DNA from: JAHDBG01 sp963922315
GTDB lineage: Bacteria > Pseudomonadota > Gammaproteobacteria > Chromatiales > Chromatiaceae
Assembly (NCBI GenBank): GCA_963922315.1
Contig: CAWUID010000020.1
Span: 1-37,988 of the forward strand
DNA length: 37,988 nucleotides
Direction: 5' to 3'
This document shows, one piece after another, positions 31,235 to 37,988 of the stretch. How positions within the stretch are numbered: the stretch's first letter is position 1; each line of letters starts with the position of its first letter. A model generated the notes under the pieces. It saw only the letters and a program-made list of their open reading frames with translations. It made no database searches and was not told where the DNA came from. The position numbers were made by a program, and so were the translations under genes.

Positions 31235-32425
31235 TTATTCAATAACTTTAGAAACGACACCGGCGCCCACTGTGCGCCCGCCTTCACGAATCGCGAAGCG
31301 CAACCCTTCAGTCATAGCGATTGGTGCTATCAGTTTCACTGTCATGGCAACGTTATCGCCTGGCATGACCATTTCAGTCCCTTCCGGTAGTTCACACGCG
31401 CCCGTAACGTCTGTGGTTCGGAAGTAGAATTGTGGACGATAGCCGTTAAAGAATGGGGTATGTCGACCACCTTCGTCTTTGCTCAGGATGTAAACTTCCG
31501 CTTCAAAATGGGTGTGTGGCGTAATGGATTTTGGCTTTGCCAGCACCTGACCACGCTCGACATCATCGCGCTTGGTACCACGTAACAGAACACCGACGTT
31601 GTCGCCCGCTTGGCCTTGATCCAGCAGCTTGCGGAACATTTCGACACCAGTGCAAGTCGTGGTTTGTGTCTCGCGTAGACCGACGATTTCAACTTCTTCG
31701 CCAACCTTAATTACACCACGCTCAACCCGACCGGTGACTACGGTACCACGTCCCGAAATAGAGAAGACGTCTTCAATCGGCATGATGAAGTCGCCGTCTA
31801 TTGCTCGTTCCGGGGTAGGAATGTAACTATCCAGTGCCTCTATCAATTTATCTATGGATTGCGTTCCAATTTCAGACTCATCGCCTTCCAATGCTTTCAG
31901 TGCAGAGCCGGTGATAATCGGGGTATCGTCGCCCGGAAATTCGTAGCTGTCCAGCAGCTCACGTACTTCCATTTCGACCAGTTCTAACAACTCTTCATCA
32001 TCAACCTGATCTGCTTTGTTCAGATACACCACAATGTATGGCACACCCACCTGACGTGACAACAGAATATGTTCGCGGGTTTGCGGCATCGGGCCGTCAG
32101 CAGCAGAACAGACCAGAATGGCACCGTCCATCTGTGCTGCACCAGTGATCATGTTTTTTACGTAGTCAGCGTGACCAGGGCAGTCAACATGGGCGTAATG
32201 ACGAGCTTCTGATTCGTATTCAACGTGGGCAGTCGAGATTGTTATACCGCGTTCACGCTCTTCCGGTGCATTGTCTATCTGGTCGTAGGCTCGAGACTCA
32301 GCATGACCTTTATTCGCCTGATGGGTGGTGATTGCTGCCGTCAGGGTGGTTTTACCATGATCAACGTGACCAATTGTGCCAACATTGACGTGCGGCTTAC
32401 TCCGCTCAAATTTTTCTTTGGCCAT
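31235..32425 (-). CDS. tuf: Elongation factor Tu
   Basis: EF-Tu delivers aminoacyl-tRNA to the ribosome as a GTP complex. The start ATG 32425 (396 residues, MAKEKFERSKPHVNVGTIGH) is preceded by AAGGAT; the longer open frame covers tRNA-Thr and is not real. G-domain motifs are G1 GHVDHGKT, G3 DCPGHADY, and G4, which reads NKAD within VVYLNKADQVDD; G5 is SALKAL. Domains 2 and 3 are complete to GAGVVSKVIE. It sits between tRNA-Thr and tRNA-Trp, the tufB position of E. coli. No other tuf copy is in the window. Confidence 0.98.
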   Translation of the reverse strand: MAKEKFERSKPHVNVGTIGHVDHGKTTLTAAITTHQANKGHAESRAYDQIDNAPEERERGITISTAHVEYESEARHYAHVDCPGHADYVKNMITGAAQMDGAILVCSAADGPMPQTREHILLSRQVGVPYIVVYLNKADQVDDEELLELVEMEVRELLDSYEFPGDDTPIITGSALKALEGDESEIGTQSIDKLIEALDSYIPTPERAIDGDFIMPIEDVFSISGRGTVVTGRVERGVIKVGEEVEIVGLRETQTTTCTGVEMFRKLLDQGQAGDNVGVLLRGTKRDDVERGQVLAKPKSITPHTHFEAEVYILSKDEGGRHTPFFNGYRPQFYFRTTDVTGACELPEGTEMVMPGDNVAMTVKLIAPIAMTEGLRFAIREGGRTVGAGVVSKVIE

Positions 32426-32476
32426 AATTGCTATCCTTAACGTTAGTTGAGGTGCAGAAAATTCAGAAAGGACGTA

Positions 32477-32552
32477 TGGAGCCCAGGAGCAGATTTGAAC
32501 TGCCGACCTCACCCTTACCAAGGGTGTGCTCTACCGACTGAGCTACCTGGGC
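32477..32552 (-). tRNA. tRNA-Thr (GGT)
   Basis: A 76-nt cloverleaf with encoded CCA. Acceptor arms are GCCCAGG and CCTGGGC, the anticodon loop is TTGGTAA with anticodon GGT, and the T-loop is TTCAAAT. It lies 51 bp upstream of tuf, in the place of thrT of E. coli. Confidence 0.96.
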
Positions 32553-32559
32553 GAAAAAA

Positions 32560-32633
32560 TGGAGCGGGTGATGGGAATCGAACCCACGTAGTCAGCTTGG
32601 AAGGCTGAAGTTTTACCATTAAACTACACCCGC
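32560..32633 (-). tRNA. tRNA-Gly (TCC)
   Basis: A 74-nt cloverleaf with encoded CCA. Acceptor arms are GCGGGTG and CACCCGC, the anticodon loop is CTTCCAA with anticodon TCC, and the T-loop is TTCGATT. It is separated from tRNA-Thr by 7 bp and corresponds to glyT. Confidence 0.96.
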
Positions 32634-32786
32634 GGAGAAGCACCTCATCACAGTTCAGGGTGTTCCTGGGAATGCTATGCTTGCAAATATCATGTTAAAA
32701 ATGCTGACCTGCATCAGGTTTTCTACCTGGTTTCTGCCTTGCTCGTGACAATTGCGGGGACGACACCCTTTAAGCATGCGAGAAAA

Positions 32787-32871
32787 TGGTGGAGGGAGGA
32801 GGATTCGAACCTCCGAAGGCTGAGCCGTCAGATTTACAGTCTGATCCCTTTGACCGCTCGGGAATCCCTCC
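32787..32871 (-). tRNA. tRNA-Tyr (GTA)
   Basis: An 85-nt class II tRNA with a long variable arm and encoded CCA. Acceptor arms are GGAGGGA and TCCCTCC, the anticodon loop is CTGTAAA with anticodon GTA. It is the first gene after the strong promoter at 32886-32914 and corresponds to tyrU. The thrU gene that precedes it in E. coli is absent. Confidence 0.96.
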
Positions 32872-32885
32872 GGAATAACTTTTCA

Positions 32886-32914
32886 ATTATTCAGCAAAAT
32901 CCAAGCTCTGTCAA
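32886..32914 (-). promoter_or_regulatory. Strong sigma-70 promoter of the tRNA-tuf operon
   Basis: On the minus strand a perfect -35 box TTGACA (32909-32914) is spaced 17 bp from AATAAT (32886-32891), one mismatch from the -10 consensus. The predicted start point is about 8 bp before tRNA-Tyr. The -35 box overlaps the stop codon of the dsbA-like gene upstream. Confidence 0.8.
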
Positions 32915-33549
32915 TCTTCGTCACGCCGTTGCTGGCGAACTTTAGCGATGAGGTCATCCATCAGCAACAACATATCCGGATGCGACAGGCCACGCGCATT
33001 TTTGTAACGTCCATCCACCACAATGTTCGGCACACTGCGGATGTCATAACGACGCAACAATGTTTTAGCCCGGTTCAGTTTCACCTGCACAGAAAACGAT
33101 TTCATCGCCTGATCAAACTGCACCAGATCCACACCCTGTGTTTGTAAGAATGCATCAATCGCCGGTCGCGTTTCCAGTGCATTACCCCTGACATGGATTT
33201 CTTCAAACCAGGCATGATGCAGTGACTCAGCCAGTCCTAGTGATTGCAAAGCATAATAGGCCCTGGCATGCAGATCGAAATGGCGCCCGAATAACGCCGG
33301 CACGCGCACAAACTCAACATCTGCCGGTGTTGTCTCCAACCAGGCTTCCAGCTTCGGTTCAAAACGAAAGCAGTGCGAGCAGCCATGCATGAAAAACTCG
33401 ACCACCTCAATCTTATCACCGGACCTGCCATGATCCGGCTCCGGCAGGATCAGCGTGTAATCCTGATTTTCATCAAACGTCTTCGCTGCCGCAGGCCACG
33501 CCACCATCAGACACAGGCCACACAAGATAACACGCCAGATACCGGACAT
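32911..33549 (-). CDS. Periplasmic thiol:disulfide oxidoreductase, DsbA-like, with CSHC active site
   Basis: DsbA-family proteins oxidise cysteine pairs in exported proteins in the periplasm. The 212-residue protein has a signal peptide (about 1-22, ending WPAAA), a thioredoxin fold with active site C57-S-H-C60 in FFMHGCSHCFRFEP, a helical insert, and the cis-proline at V173-P174 in RSVPNIVVDG. The usual dipeptide in DsbA is Pro-His; Ser-His is a variant that may change redox potential. It lies just downstream of a cytochrome c4 gene on the same strand (44-bp gap), a common pairing in gammaproteobacteria. Its stop codon overlaps the tRNA operon promoter. Confidence 0.88.
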   Translation of the reverse strand: MSGIWRVILCGLCLMVAWPAAAKTFDENQDYTLILPEPDHGRSGDKIEVVEFFMHGCSHCFRFEPKLEAWLETTPADVEFVRVPALFGRHFDLHARAYYALQSLGLAESLHHAWFEEIHVRGNALETRPAIDAFLQTQGVDLVQFDQAMKSFSVQVKLNRAKTLLRRYDIRSVPNIVVDGRYKNARGLSHPDMLLLMDDLIAKVRQQRRDED

Positions 33550-33593
33550 AAAAATCTCCCGAATTATTTAAGCCGAAAGCCCAGAGCAACCTG

Positions 33594-34199
33594 TCAGCGC
33601 AGACCCTGCATATATTCAGCCACTGCCTGCATTTCTGCCTCGCTCATTTTAGCTGCCACGGTACGCATCATAGATGCCATATCATTGGCTCGCGCACCCT
33701 GACTGAATTGTTTCAGCTGGTCTACAGCGTAAGCAGCATGTTGCCCACTGACACGTGGAAAACCTGCCTGAGGATTCCCGGCACCGGTCGGCCCGTGGCA
33801 CGCTGCACACGCAGCAACACCTTTTGAGCTGATACCTGCATGATAAATAGTTTTACCCAACTCGACCTGATCCGCTGCCGCAGTACCCAGGCTGATCGTC
33901 TGTTCTGCATAATAAGCCGCCAGATTCTGCATATCCGTATCTGACAGATTTGCAACCATCGCCATCATGGTCGGGTTAGCCCGCTGGCCGCTCTTGTAGT
34001 CTTTCAATTGTTTGTACAAATAGCCGGCGTGTTGTCCGGCCAATTTGGGAAAGGTCGGCGCCGGACTATTCCCATCCATGCCGTGGCATCCCATACAGGT
34101 CGCTGATTTTGCTTTACCCGCTGCCGCATCACCTGCAGCATATCCGGGGGCCGCTACCACACCTAGCATTAAGGCCACGCTCAACAACATTTTTTGCAT
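33594..34199 (-). CDS. Cytochrome c4, periplasmic diheme
   Basis: Cytochrome c4 carries electrons from the bc1 complex to terminal oxidases. The 201-residue protein has a signal peptide (about 1-22, ending GYAA-G) and two class I cytochrome domains, each with one heme-binding motif: C35-M-G-C-H39 and C131-A-A-C-H135. Both domains keep the family sequences FPKLAGQHAGYLYKQLKDY and FPRVSGQHAAYAVDQLKQF, and RAN-P/D-M segments provide axial methionines. Length is typical. The dsbA-like gene follows after 44 bp. Confidence 0.94.
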   Translation of the reverse strand: MQKMLLSVALMLGVVAAPGYAAGDAAAGKAKSATCMGCHGMDGNSPAPTFPKLAGQHAGYLYKQLKDYKSGQRANPTMMAMVANLSDTDMQNLAAYYAEQTISLGTAAADQVELGKTIYHAGISSKGVAACAACHGPTGAGNPQAGFPRVSGQHAAYAVDQLKQFSQGARANDMASMMRTVAAKMSEAEMQAVAEYMQGLR

Positions 34200-34272
34200 A
34201 GCATCTTCCAGATCATCAGTCAGTGTGAAAAATTGAAATAACCCGAGTATTATAACCCGGCATTTATCCTGT

Positions 34273-34896
34273 ATGCTGATCGCAATGCCTGTGAGCCAAC
34301 CTATGCTGTACTATTTCCCACATGCTCTGGCAGTCGTATTTACCATCTTTTTTGTGGTGCTTGGCATCAATCCGGTCTCACGCGAAGTCTGGATCGCAGA
34401 AGTGATTCCGGTGGTGCTGATCTTTGCCGGACTGGTGCTCACTTACCGTTATTTCCGGTTCAGCCATCTGGCATATGGCCTGATGGCGGTCTGGCTGTTC
34501 TGGCATACAGTAGGCGGACATTACACCTTCGCCCAAGTTCCGTTTGGCTGGATAACCGACTTACTCGGCGCTGAACGCAATCATTTTGACCGGATCGGGC
34601 ATTTTGCGGTTGGCCTGTATGCGTTTCCGGTGGCGGAGTGGTTACTGCGCAGACATTTATGCGAACTGAAGCTGGCACTTTGCTGCAGCCTGTTTTTCAT
34701 TATGAGCATCGCTGCGGCTTATGAGATTATCGAGTGGTGGTACGCCGTTCTGGAAGGCGGTGATGCCGGGGTGGAATTCCTCGGTTCACAAGGTGATGTG
34801 TGGGATGCACAAAAAGATATGCTGGCCGACACGCTCGGTGCCATCAGTGCATTAAGTCTGTTCTATGCCCTGCGACCCGAATACCGGCATGGATGA
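34273..34896 (+). CDS. DUF2238 (YjdF-type) inner-membrane protein
   Basis: The 207-residue protein has about five to six hydrophobic helices and the family signature GVEFLGSQGDVWDAQKDMLA, followed by DTLGAISA near the C-terminus, as in E. coli YjdF (about 209 residues). Its function is unknown. ATG 34273, 34285 and 34303 are possible starts. It overlaps xerC by 8 bp (ATGGATGA), so the two are coupled, and it is divergent from the cytochrome c4 gene. Confidence 0.85.
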   Translation: MLIAMPVSQPMLYYFPHALAVVFTIFFVVLGINPVSREVWIAEVIPVVLIFAGLVLTYRYFRFSHLAYGLMAVWLFWHTVGGHYTFAQVPFGWITDLLGAERNHFDRIGHFAVGLYAFPVAEWLLRRHLCELKLALCCSLFFIMSIAAAYEIIEWWYAVLEGGDAGVEFLGSQGDVWDAQKDMLADTLGAISALSLFYALRPEYRHG

Positions 34897-35794
34897 GATC
34901 GAACAGTTTTTACAGGCGTTGCAAACCCGCCACCTGTCAGCACATACACTGGCAGCTTATCGGCGCGATCTCACGCATTTCCATATCTGGTGCGAACGCC
35001 AGAAAAAGCGATTAACTGACATCAGTCAGTCTGGTCCGATCCGGCGCTACCTGAGCGACAGTCACCGACAAGGACTCAGCGCGACCAGTCTGCAACGACG
35101 CCTGTCTTGCCTGCGCCGGTTTTATCAATACCGACTGCAACAGAATTTGTGTACGCTGGATCCGACCACTGGCGTCCGCGCACCGAAAGCGCAGCGCAAA
35201 CTACCAGCCAGCCTGGATGTGGATCAGATGACGCAATTGGTGCAATTACCCTGCCAGGAACCGGTTGATTATCGCGATCGTGCGATCCTCGAATTATTGT
35301 ATGCCACCGGCCTGCGCCTGAGTGAACTGGCCGCACTGAACCTCAGTGATCTGCGCCGACATCAGGGCATCCTGAAAGTCACCGGCAAAGGCAGCAAACA
35401 ACGCCAGGTGATGATTGGTCGTCAGGCTGATCAGGCAATCCAGGCGTGGTTAAAGAAACGCGATGTGATGGCTGCCGACGATGAAGTCGCCGCCTTTGTC
35501 GGATCGCGTGGTCGCCGCTTCAGTCAGCGCAGTATCCAGCGCATGGTGCAGCAACGCGCCATTCAGCAGAGCATGCCACGCCATGTCCACCCGCACATGT
35601 TACGCCATGCGTTTGCCAGCCATTTACTCGCTTCTTCCGGTGATCTACGTGCGGTACAGGATTTGTTAGGACACGCTGATATCAACACCACCCAAATCTA
35701 CACCCACCTTGACTATCAGCATCTGGCTCAGGTGTATGATCAGACCCATCCCAGGGCACAGCGCCCGTCCGCCACTTTAAATCAGGAGACCTGA
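34889..35794 (+). CDS. xerC: Tyrosine recombinase XerC
   Basis: XerC acts with XerD at dif to resolve chromosome dimers. The 301-residue protein starts at ATG 34889 inside the end of the previous gene. The N-terminal SAM-like domain (1-90) is followed by the catalytic domain with R143 (TGLRLSEL), K167 (GKGSK), H236 and R239 (HPHMLRHAFASH), H262 (LLGHADINTTQ) and nucleophile Y271 (IYTHLDYQHLA). The end sequence DQTHPRAQRP matches XerC rather than XerD. It overlaps rsfS by one base (TGATG). Confidence 0.95.
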   Translation: MDEIEQFLQALQTRHLSAHTLAAYRRDLTHFHIWCERQKKRLTDISQSGPIRRYLSDSHRQGLSATSLQRRLSCLRRFYQYRLQQNLCTLDPTTGVRAPKAQRKLPASLDVDQMTQLVQLPCQEPVDYRDRAILELLYATGLRLSELAALNLSDLRRHQGILKVTGKGSKQRQVMIGRQADQAIQAWLKKRDVMAADDEVAAFVGSRGRRFSQRSIQRMVQQRAIQQSMPRHVHPHMLRHAFASHLLASSGDLRAVQDLLGHADINTTQIYTHLDYQHLAQVYDQTHPRAQRPSATLNQET

Positions 35795-36123
35795 TGCAGG
35801 CCACCGCATTGTGCGATCTTATCGTCGACACACTCACCGAACACCAGGCACAAAATATTCAGGTATTAGATGTCCACAAATGGCACAGTCTGACCGATTT
35901 TTTTGTCATCGCTTCCGGCAACTCGCGCCGCCAGGTGGTTGCCTGCGCCGAGGCGGTGATGCAGCAAGCGAAACAGGTCGGCGAGACGATTCTGGGGCAT
36001 GAAGGATCCGATGAAGGCGAATGGGTTCTGGTCGATGTGAACTGCGTTCTGGTGCATATCATGCAGCCGCCAGTCCGTGATTATTATCAATTGGAAAAGC
36101 TGTGGTCAATGCCAGACCACTAA
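35794..36123 (+). CDS. rsfS: Ribosomal silencing factor RsfS
   Basis: RsfS binds L14 on the 50S subunit and blocks subunit joining during starvation. The 109-residue protein shows the family core: VLDVHKWHSLTDFFVIASGN, SRRQVVACAE, then GHEGSDEGEWVLVDVNCVLVH and the end YYQLEKLW. The start overlaps the xerC stop. The usual neighbours nadD and rlmH are absent. The TAA stop is at the same time the left target-site copy of the MITE that follows. Confidence 0.95.
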   Translation: MQATALCDLIVDTLTEHQAQNIQVLDVHKWHSLTDFFVIASGNSRRQVVACAEAVMQQAKQVGETILGHEGSDEGEWVLVDVNCVLVHIMQPPVRDYYQLEKLWSMPDH

Positions 36124-36232
36124 GAACCTGTTTACGATCCAGTGAAAAGTACCGTGTTTAAGCGATATAGCGGGCATTTTGAACCTGTCTTTTGCTACAC
36201 ATGGCGTTATGCGTCAGATTGCAAACAGGTTC
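36124..36232. mobile_element. 109-bp MITE with IS5/IS1031-like terminal inverted repeats
   Basis: The left end GAACCTGTTTACGATC and the right end (read inward GAACCTGTTTGCAATC) match at 14 of 16 positions, and the element is flanked by TAA on both sides (36121-36123 and 36233-36235), a TNA-type duplication. It has no coding capacity. The same terminal repeat occurs at 1-50 and 37939-37988, so a related full IS in the genome could mobilise it. Confidence 0.8.
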
Positions 36233-36235
36233 TAA

Positions 36236-36663
36236 GTCATTTAGCGCAACGCACGTCATGTAATTCAGCGAGAAAATAACAGATCAAGCCATTTTGCGGG
36301 AGCCTGTTATACCATACGAACCAGCGGGCAGTATGGCATGGCAGGTGGACGCAGGACGTATCTGGGAAAAACATCGTTATCGCTATGTCCCGAGCTTCAT
36401 CTGGCGACATGGGAGCGGCCAGATCTCATGAAGAATAACGCGACGTCCCAACCACAAAGCATCCCAGCAGACAGTTATTGCTGGCAGCGGGGGGCCGATA
36501 ATTTAGTGACCATCTATCCTGATACAAGAGAAGAGGAAAGCTGGAAACCACGGGCTTTGAAAAACTTTACGTGATCAGTTAGTTTTTTCTAATGTGTTTT
36601 TGGTCAAGCAGAAAGGAGCAGGTCTATTTATTTTCATGCTATCCAACTGATTATTTTATATTA
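36236..36663. other. Remnant stretch without a firm gene
   Basis: One plus-strand frame reads coding-like from about 36268 (SEKITDQAILREPVIPYEPA) to a TGA at 36428-36430, with no start of its own; an overlapping frame from ATG 36428 to 36574 gives 48 residues containing ADSYCWQRGADNLVTIYPDT. Neither is recognised, no ribosome binding site is clear, and the longer 78-codon reading from 36338 may be chance. I take this as decayed coding sequence next to the MITE. Confidence 0.35.
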
Positions 36664-37422
36664 TTAAAATTTCTGTTTCTGCCTCAATTTGATAATACGC
36701 TTTACAAAATAATAATCAGTTAACATAAACCTCGACCCAAGACCCAAAATCAGACACATGATCATCGCAATCATGAATCTTGGCTCAAAATCAGTTCTCT
36801 GAAGCTGGCTGAAAATAAAAATTATAGGCCCGAAAATAACCAGAAAATATCCACCAAAGTTTTCAAAATAATACAGAAAGCTACCATTATCTTGATGAGA
36901 GTTTGCCCATTTTTCGTTGCGTGGTCTGGTGCTATCGTAAAGAATATCTCCTGTATCTGATAACCGGAAATTAGCCTTAAAAGCTTTTATTATATGATGA
37001 TTACTTACTACATGGCATTTTCTGTAGGCGAGATATTCAATAAGTACCCATAAACCAAAGATGAATAATTCAAGAATCAGCGGATGATTTGCGTTGGCAT
37101 ACCATAGCATCGCACTCGGAAAAAAAACTCTGGGAGAAAAAGAGCCCAGCGAGATATAGTAAGCAAATAAGGGGCTTTTTATATGGTTAAAATTTAATCG
37201 TCCGAAAATTACCAGAGCTATGCAAAAAAACAGGCTCAGGTAAAAGAGTAACCATCCAGACGGTCCACCCAGTTTGTTAGCAGATAACATCACAGCTGGG
37301 CTAAATAAGAATATCAACGGCATTAACCATGAAATATTCAAAAACCCTGAATATGACACAGCATTTGATTTTATGCGATCAACATCCAGAATGATTTCTC
37401 TTCCGTCATGTGTTTCCAGCAT
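36664..37422 (-). CDS. Unrecognised polytopic membrane protein, possible immunity protein
   Basis: This 252-residue AT-rich protein has about six hydrophobic helices (roughly residues 28-48, 54-72, 82-100, 112-132, 185-207 and 215-235) and a soluble loop around 135-180 (RKCHVVSNHHIIKAFKANFR). I recognise no family. It starts 11 bp after the stop of a hydrophobic, toxin-like ORF on the same strand. A small membrane protein behind a gene with a glycine/alanine-rich hydrophobic core is a common layout for pore-forming effector and immunity pairs, so an immunity role is an inference from context only. A transmembrane protein of other function is equally possible. Confidence 0.55.
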   Translation of the reverse strand: MLETHDGREIILDVDRIKSNAVSYSGFLNISWLMPLIFLFSPAVMLSANKLGGPSGWLLFYLSLFFCIALVIFGRLNFNHIKSPLFAYYISLGSFSPRVFFPSAMLWYANANHPLILELFIFGLWVLIEYLAYRKCHVVSNHHIIKAFKANFRLSDTGDILYDSTRPRNEKWANSHQDNGSFLYYFENFGGYFLVIFGPIIFIFSQLQRTDFEPRFMIAMIMCLILGLGSRFMLTDYYFVKRIIKLRQKQKF

Positions 37423-37433
37423 GGCGTTTTCTA

Positions 37434-37934
37434 TCAGTATCCGCCAAACATACGTTTGAGAATGTTATATTGATCGAGTGCTGGCAAGCTATCGAACCAG
37501 TTAAGTTGGCGCTCTACTTCTCTAAGCGGTTGTGTGACAGATTCCTGTACAGATTCAATGGATTCCATAGTAGCCTCGCTGGCTGATTCATATTGGTCAC
37601 CAACCCATTCAAAGAAAGGTACTGTCCCGGTTCCGATTTTATCAGCTAGTTCCATGACATGTTCAGTAATGCCGAATGCATTGTCAACCCAGTCAAGCGC
37701 AACACCAACAGCAACTGCTGCGACTACACCAGCAGCGAATACTCCCCACACAGGCGCGGTAACACCGAGTGCCACAGCTCCGGCGATCACAACAGCTGCA
37801 GCGACAGACCCGGCTATGGTCGAAATTCCGACTTTTGCAATGTCTACAAAAAGTGTTGCTATGAGATCGGAAACATCCTGCTCAGCTTCAGGTTGTGCAA
37901 ACCATTCAACTACATCAATGACTCCGATAATCAC
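37434..37934 (-). CDS. Hydrophobic Gly/Ala-rich toxin-like protein, 5' end cut by IS
   Basis: The 166-residue frame starts at a GTG next to an IS end (37939 onward), and its frame is open only for four codons before meeting the IS, so it is probably the C-terminal remainder of a longer protein. Residues about 33-80 form two hydrophobic hairpin helices (TIAGSVAAAVVIAGAVALGV and VWGVFAAGVVAAVAVGVALD), followed by WVDNAFGITEHVMELADKIG. This arrangement is seen in C-terminal pore-forming parts of some polymorphic or type VI effectors; that resemblance is from memory and not proven. The C-terminal 60 residues are charged and helical. A membrane protein follows after 11 bp. Confidence 0.5.
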   Translation of the reverse strand: MIIGVIDVVEWFAQPEAEQDVSDLIATLFVDIAKVGISTIAGSVAAAVVIAGAVALGVTAPVWGVFAAGVVAAVAVGVALDWVDNAFGITEHVMELADKIGTGTVPFFEWVGDQYESASEATMESIESVQESVTQPLREVERQLNWFDSLPALDQYNILKRMFGGY

Positions 37935-37938
37935 ATAA

Positions 37939-37988
37939 GAACCTGTTTACGATCTAATATTAAGCCTGCCAAAATATATTATGAGGAC
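37939..37988. mobile_element. End of an insertion sequence (IS5/IS1031-like), cut by the window edge
   Basis: The sequence begins GAACCTGTTTACGATC, the same terminal repeat as the MITE at 36124 and the element at position 1, and is preceded by TAA (37936-37938), again a TNA target. No transposase sequence is reached before the window ends. Confidence 0.65.

Noticed and set aside
36338..36574. 78-codon plus-strand frame after the MITE as a gene
   Set aside because: It has no ribosome binding site, overlaps another coding-like frame and matches no family I know; I describe it only as remnant sequence.

Overview
The window comes from a gammaproteobacterium, probably halotolerant or marine. The evidence is the E. 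coli-like order tRNA-Tyr, tRNA-Gly, tRNA-Thr, tuf, tRNA-Trp, secE, nusG, rplKAJL, rpoBC (minus strand, 19.0-32.9 kb), close matches to gammaproteobacterial RpoB/RpoC, ProX, XerC, RsfS, Uup, cytochrome c4 and DsbA, and a complete glycine betaine uptake operon. I cannot assign a genus from sequence alone. By eye the housekeeping blocks have balanced base composition, while 0-2.1 kb, 9.7-13.4 kb and 36.2-37.9 kb are clearly AT-richer and look acquired.

Layout. 1-50: one end of an insertion sequence. 94-1926: an ornithine cyclodeaminase-family gene whose 5' end was cut by that IS, plus an EctD/PhyH-like dioxygenase. 2.1-4.4 kb (minus): voltage-gated ion channel, adk and prmC, translationally coupled. 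4.5-9.5 kb: a MarR regulator divergent from an outer-membrane porin that heads a proVWX betaine ABC transporter operon. 9.5-13.8 kb: a decaying island with an amber-interrupted gene, an IS3-family stub, and a two-gene module (broken KAP-like membrane NTPase plus an intact protein with a nucleoside-deoxyribosyltransferase-like domain) that is the best candidate for an undescribed defence system here. 13.9-17.4 kb: uup and an ATPase/PD-(D/E)XK protein. 17.5-32.9 kb (minus): fumarase, rpoC, rpoB, rplL, rplJ, rplA, rplK, nusG, secE, tuf and four tRNAs. 32.9-34.2 kb (minus): DsbA-like protein and cytochrome c4. 34.3-36.1 kb (plus): DUF2238 membrane protein, xerC and rsfS. 36.1 kb to the end: a 109-bp MITE, a remnant stretch, and a membrane protein/hydrophobic toxin-like pair truncated by the same IS type seen at position 1.

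Working together: the porin and ProVWX form an envelope-spanning osmolyte uptake route, probably under the MarR/CosR-like regulator. The large minus-strand block makes the transcription and translation machinery and carries several cis-acting RNA structures: an L10 leader region, a double hairpin between rplL and rpoB, and a palindromic repeat cluster between nusG and rplK. Fumarase sits 3 bp behind rpoC, where rpsL is usually found. Both window termini carry ends of the same IS family, so the window may be a contig bounded by repeats.
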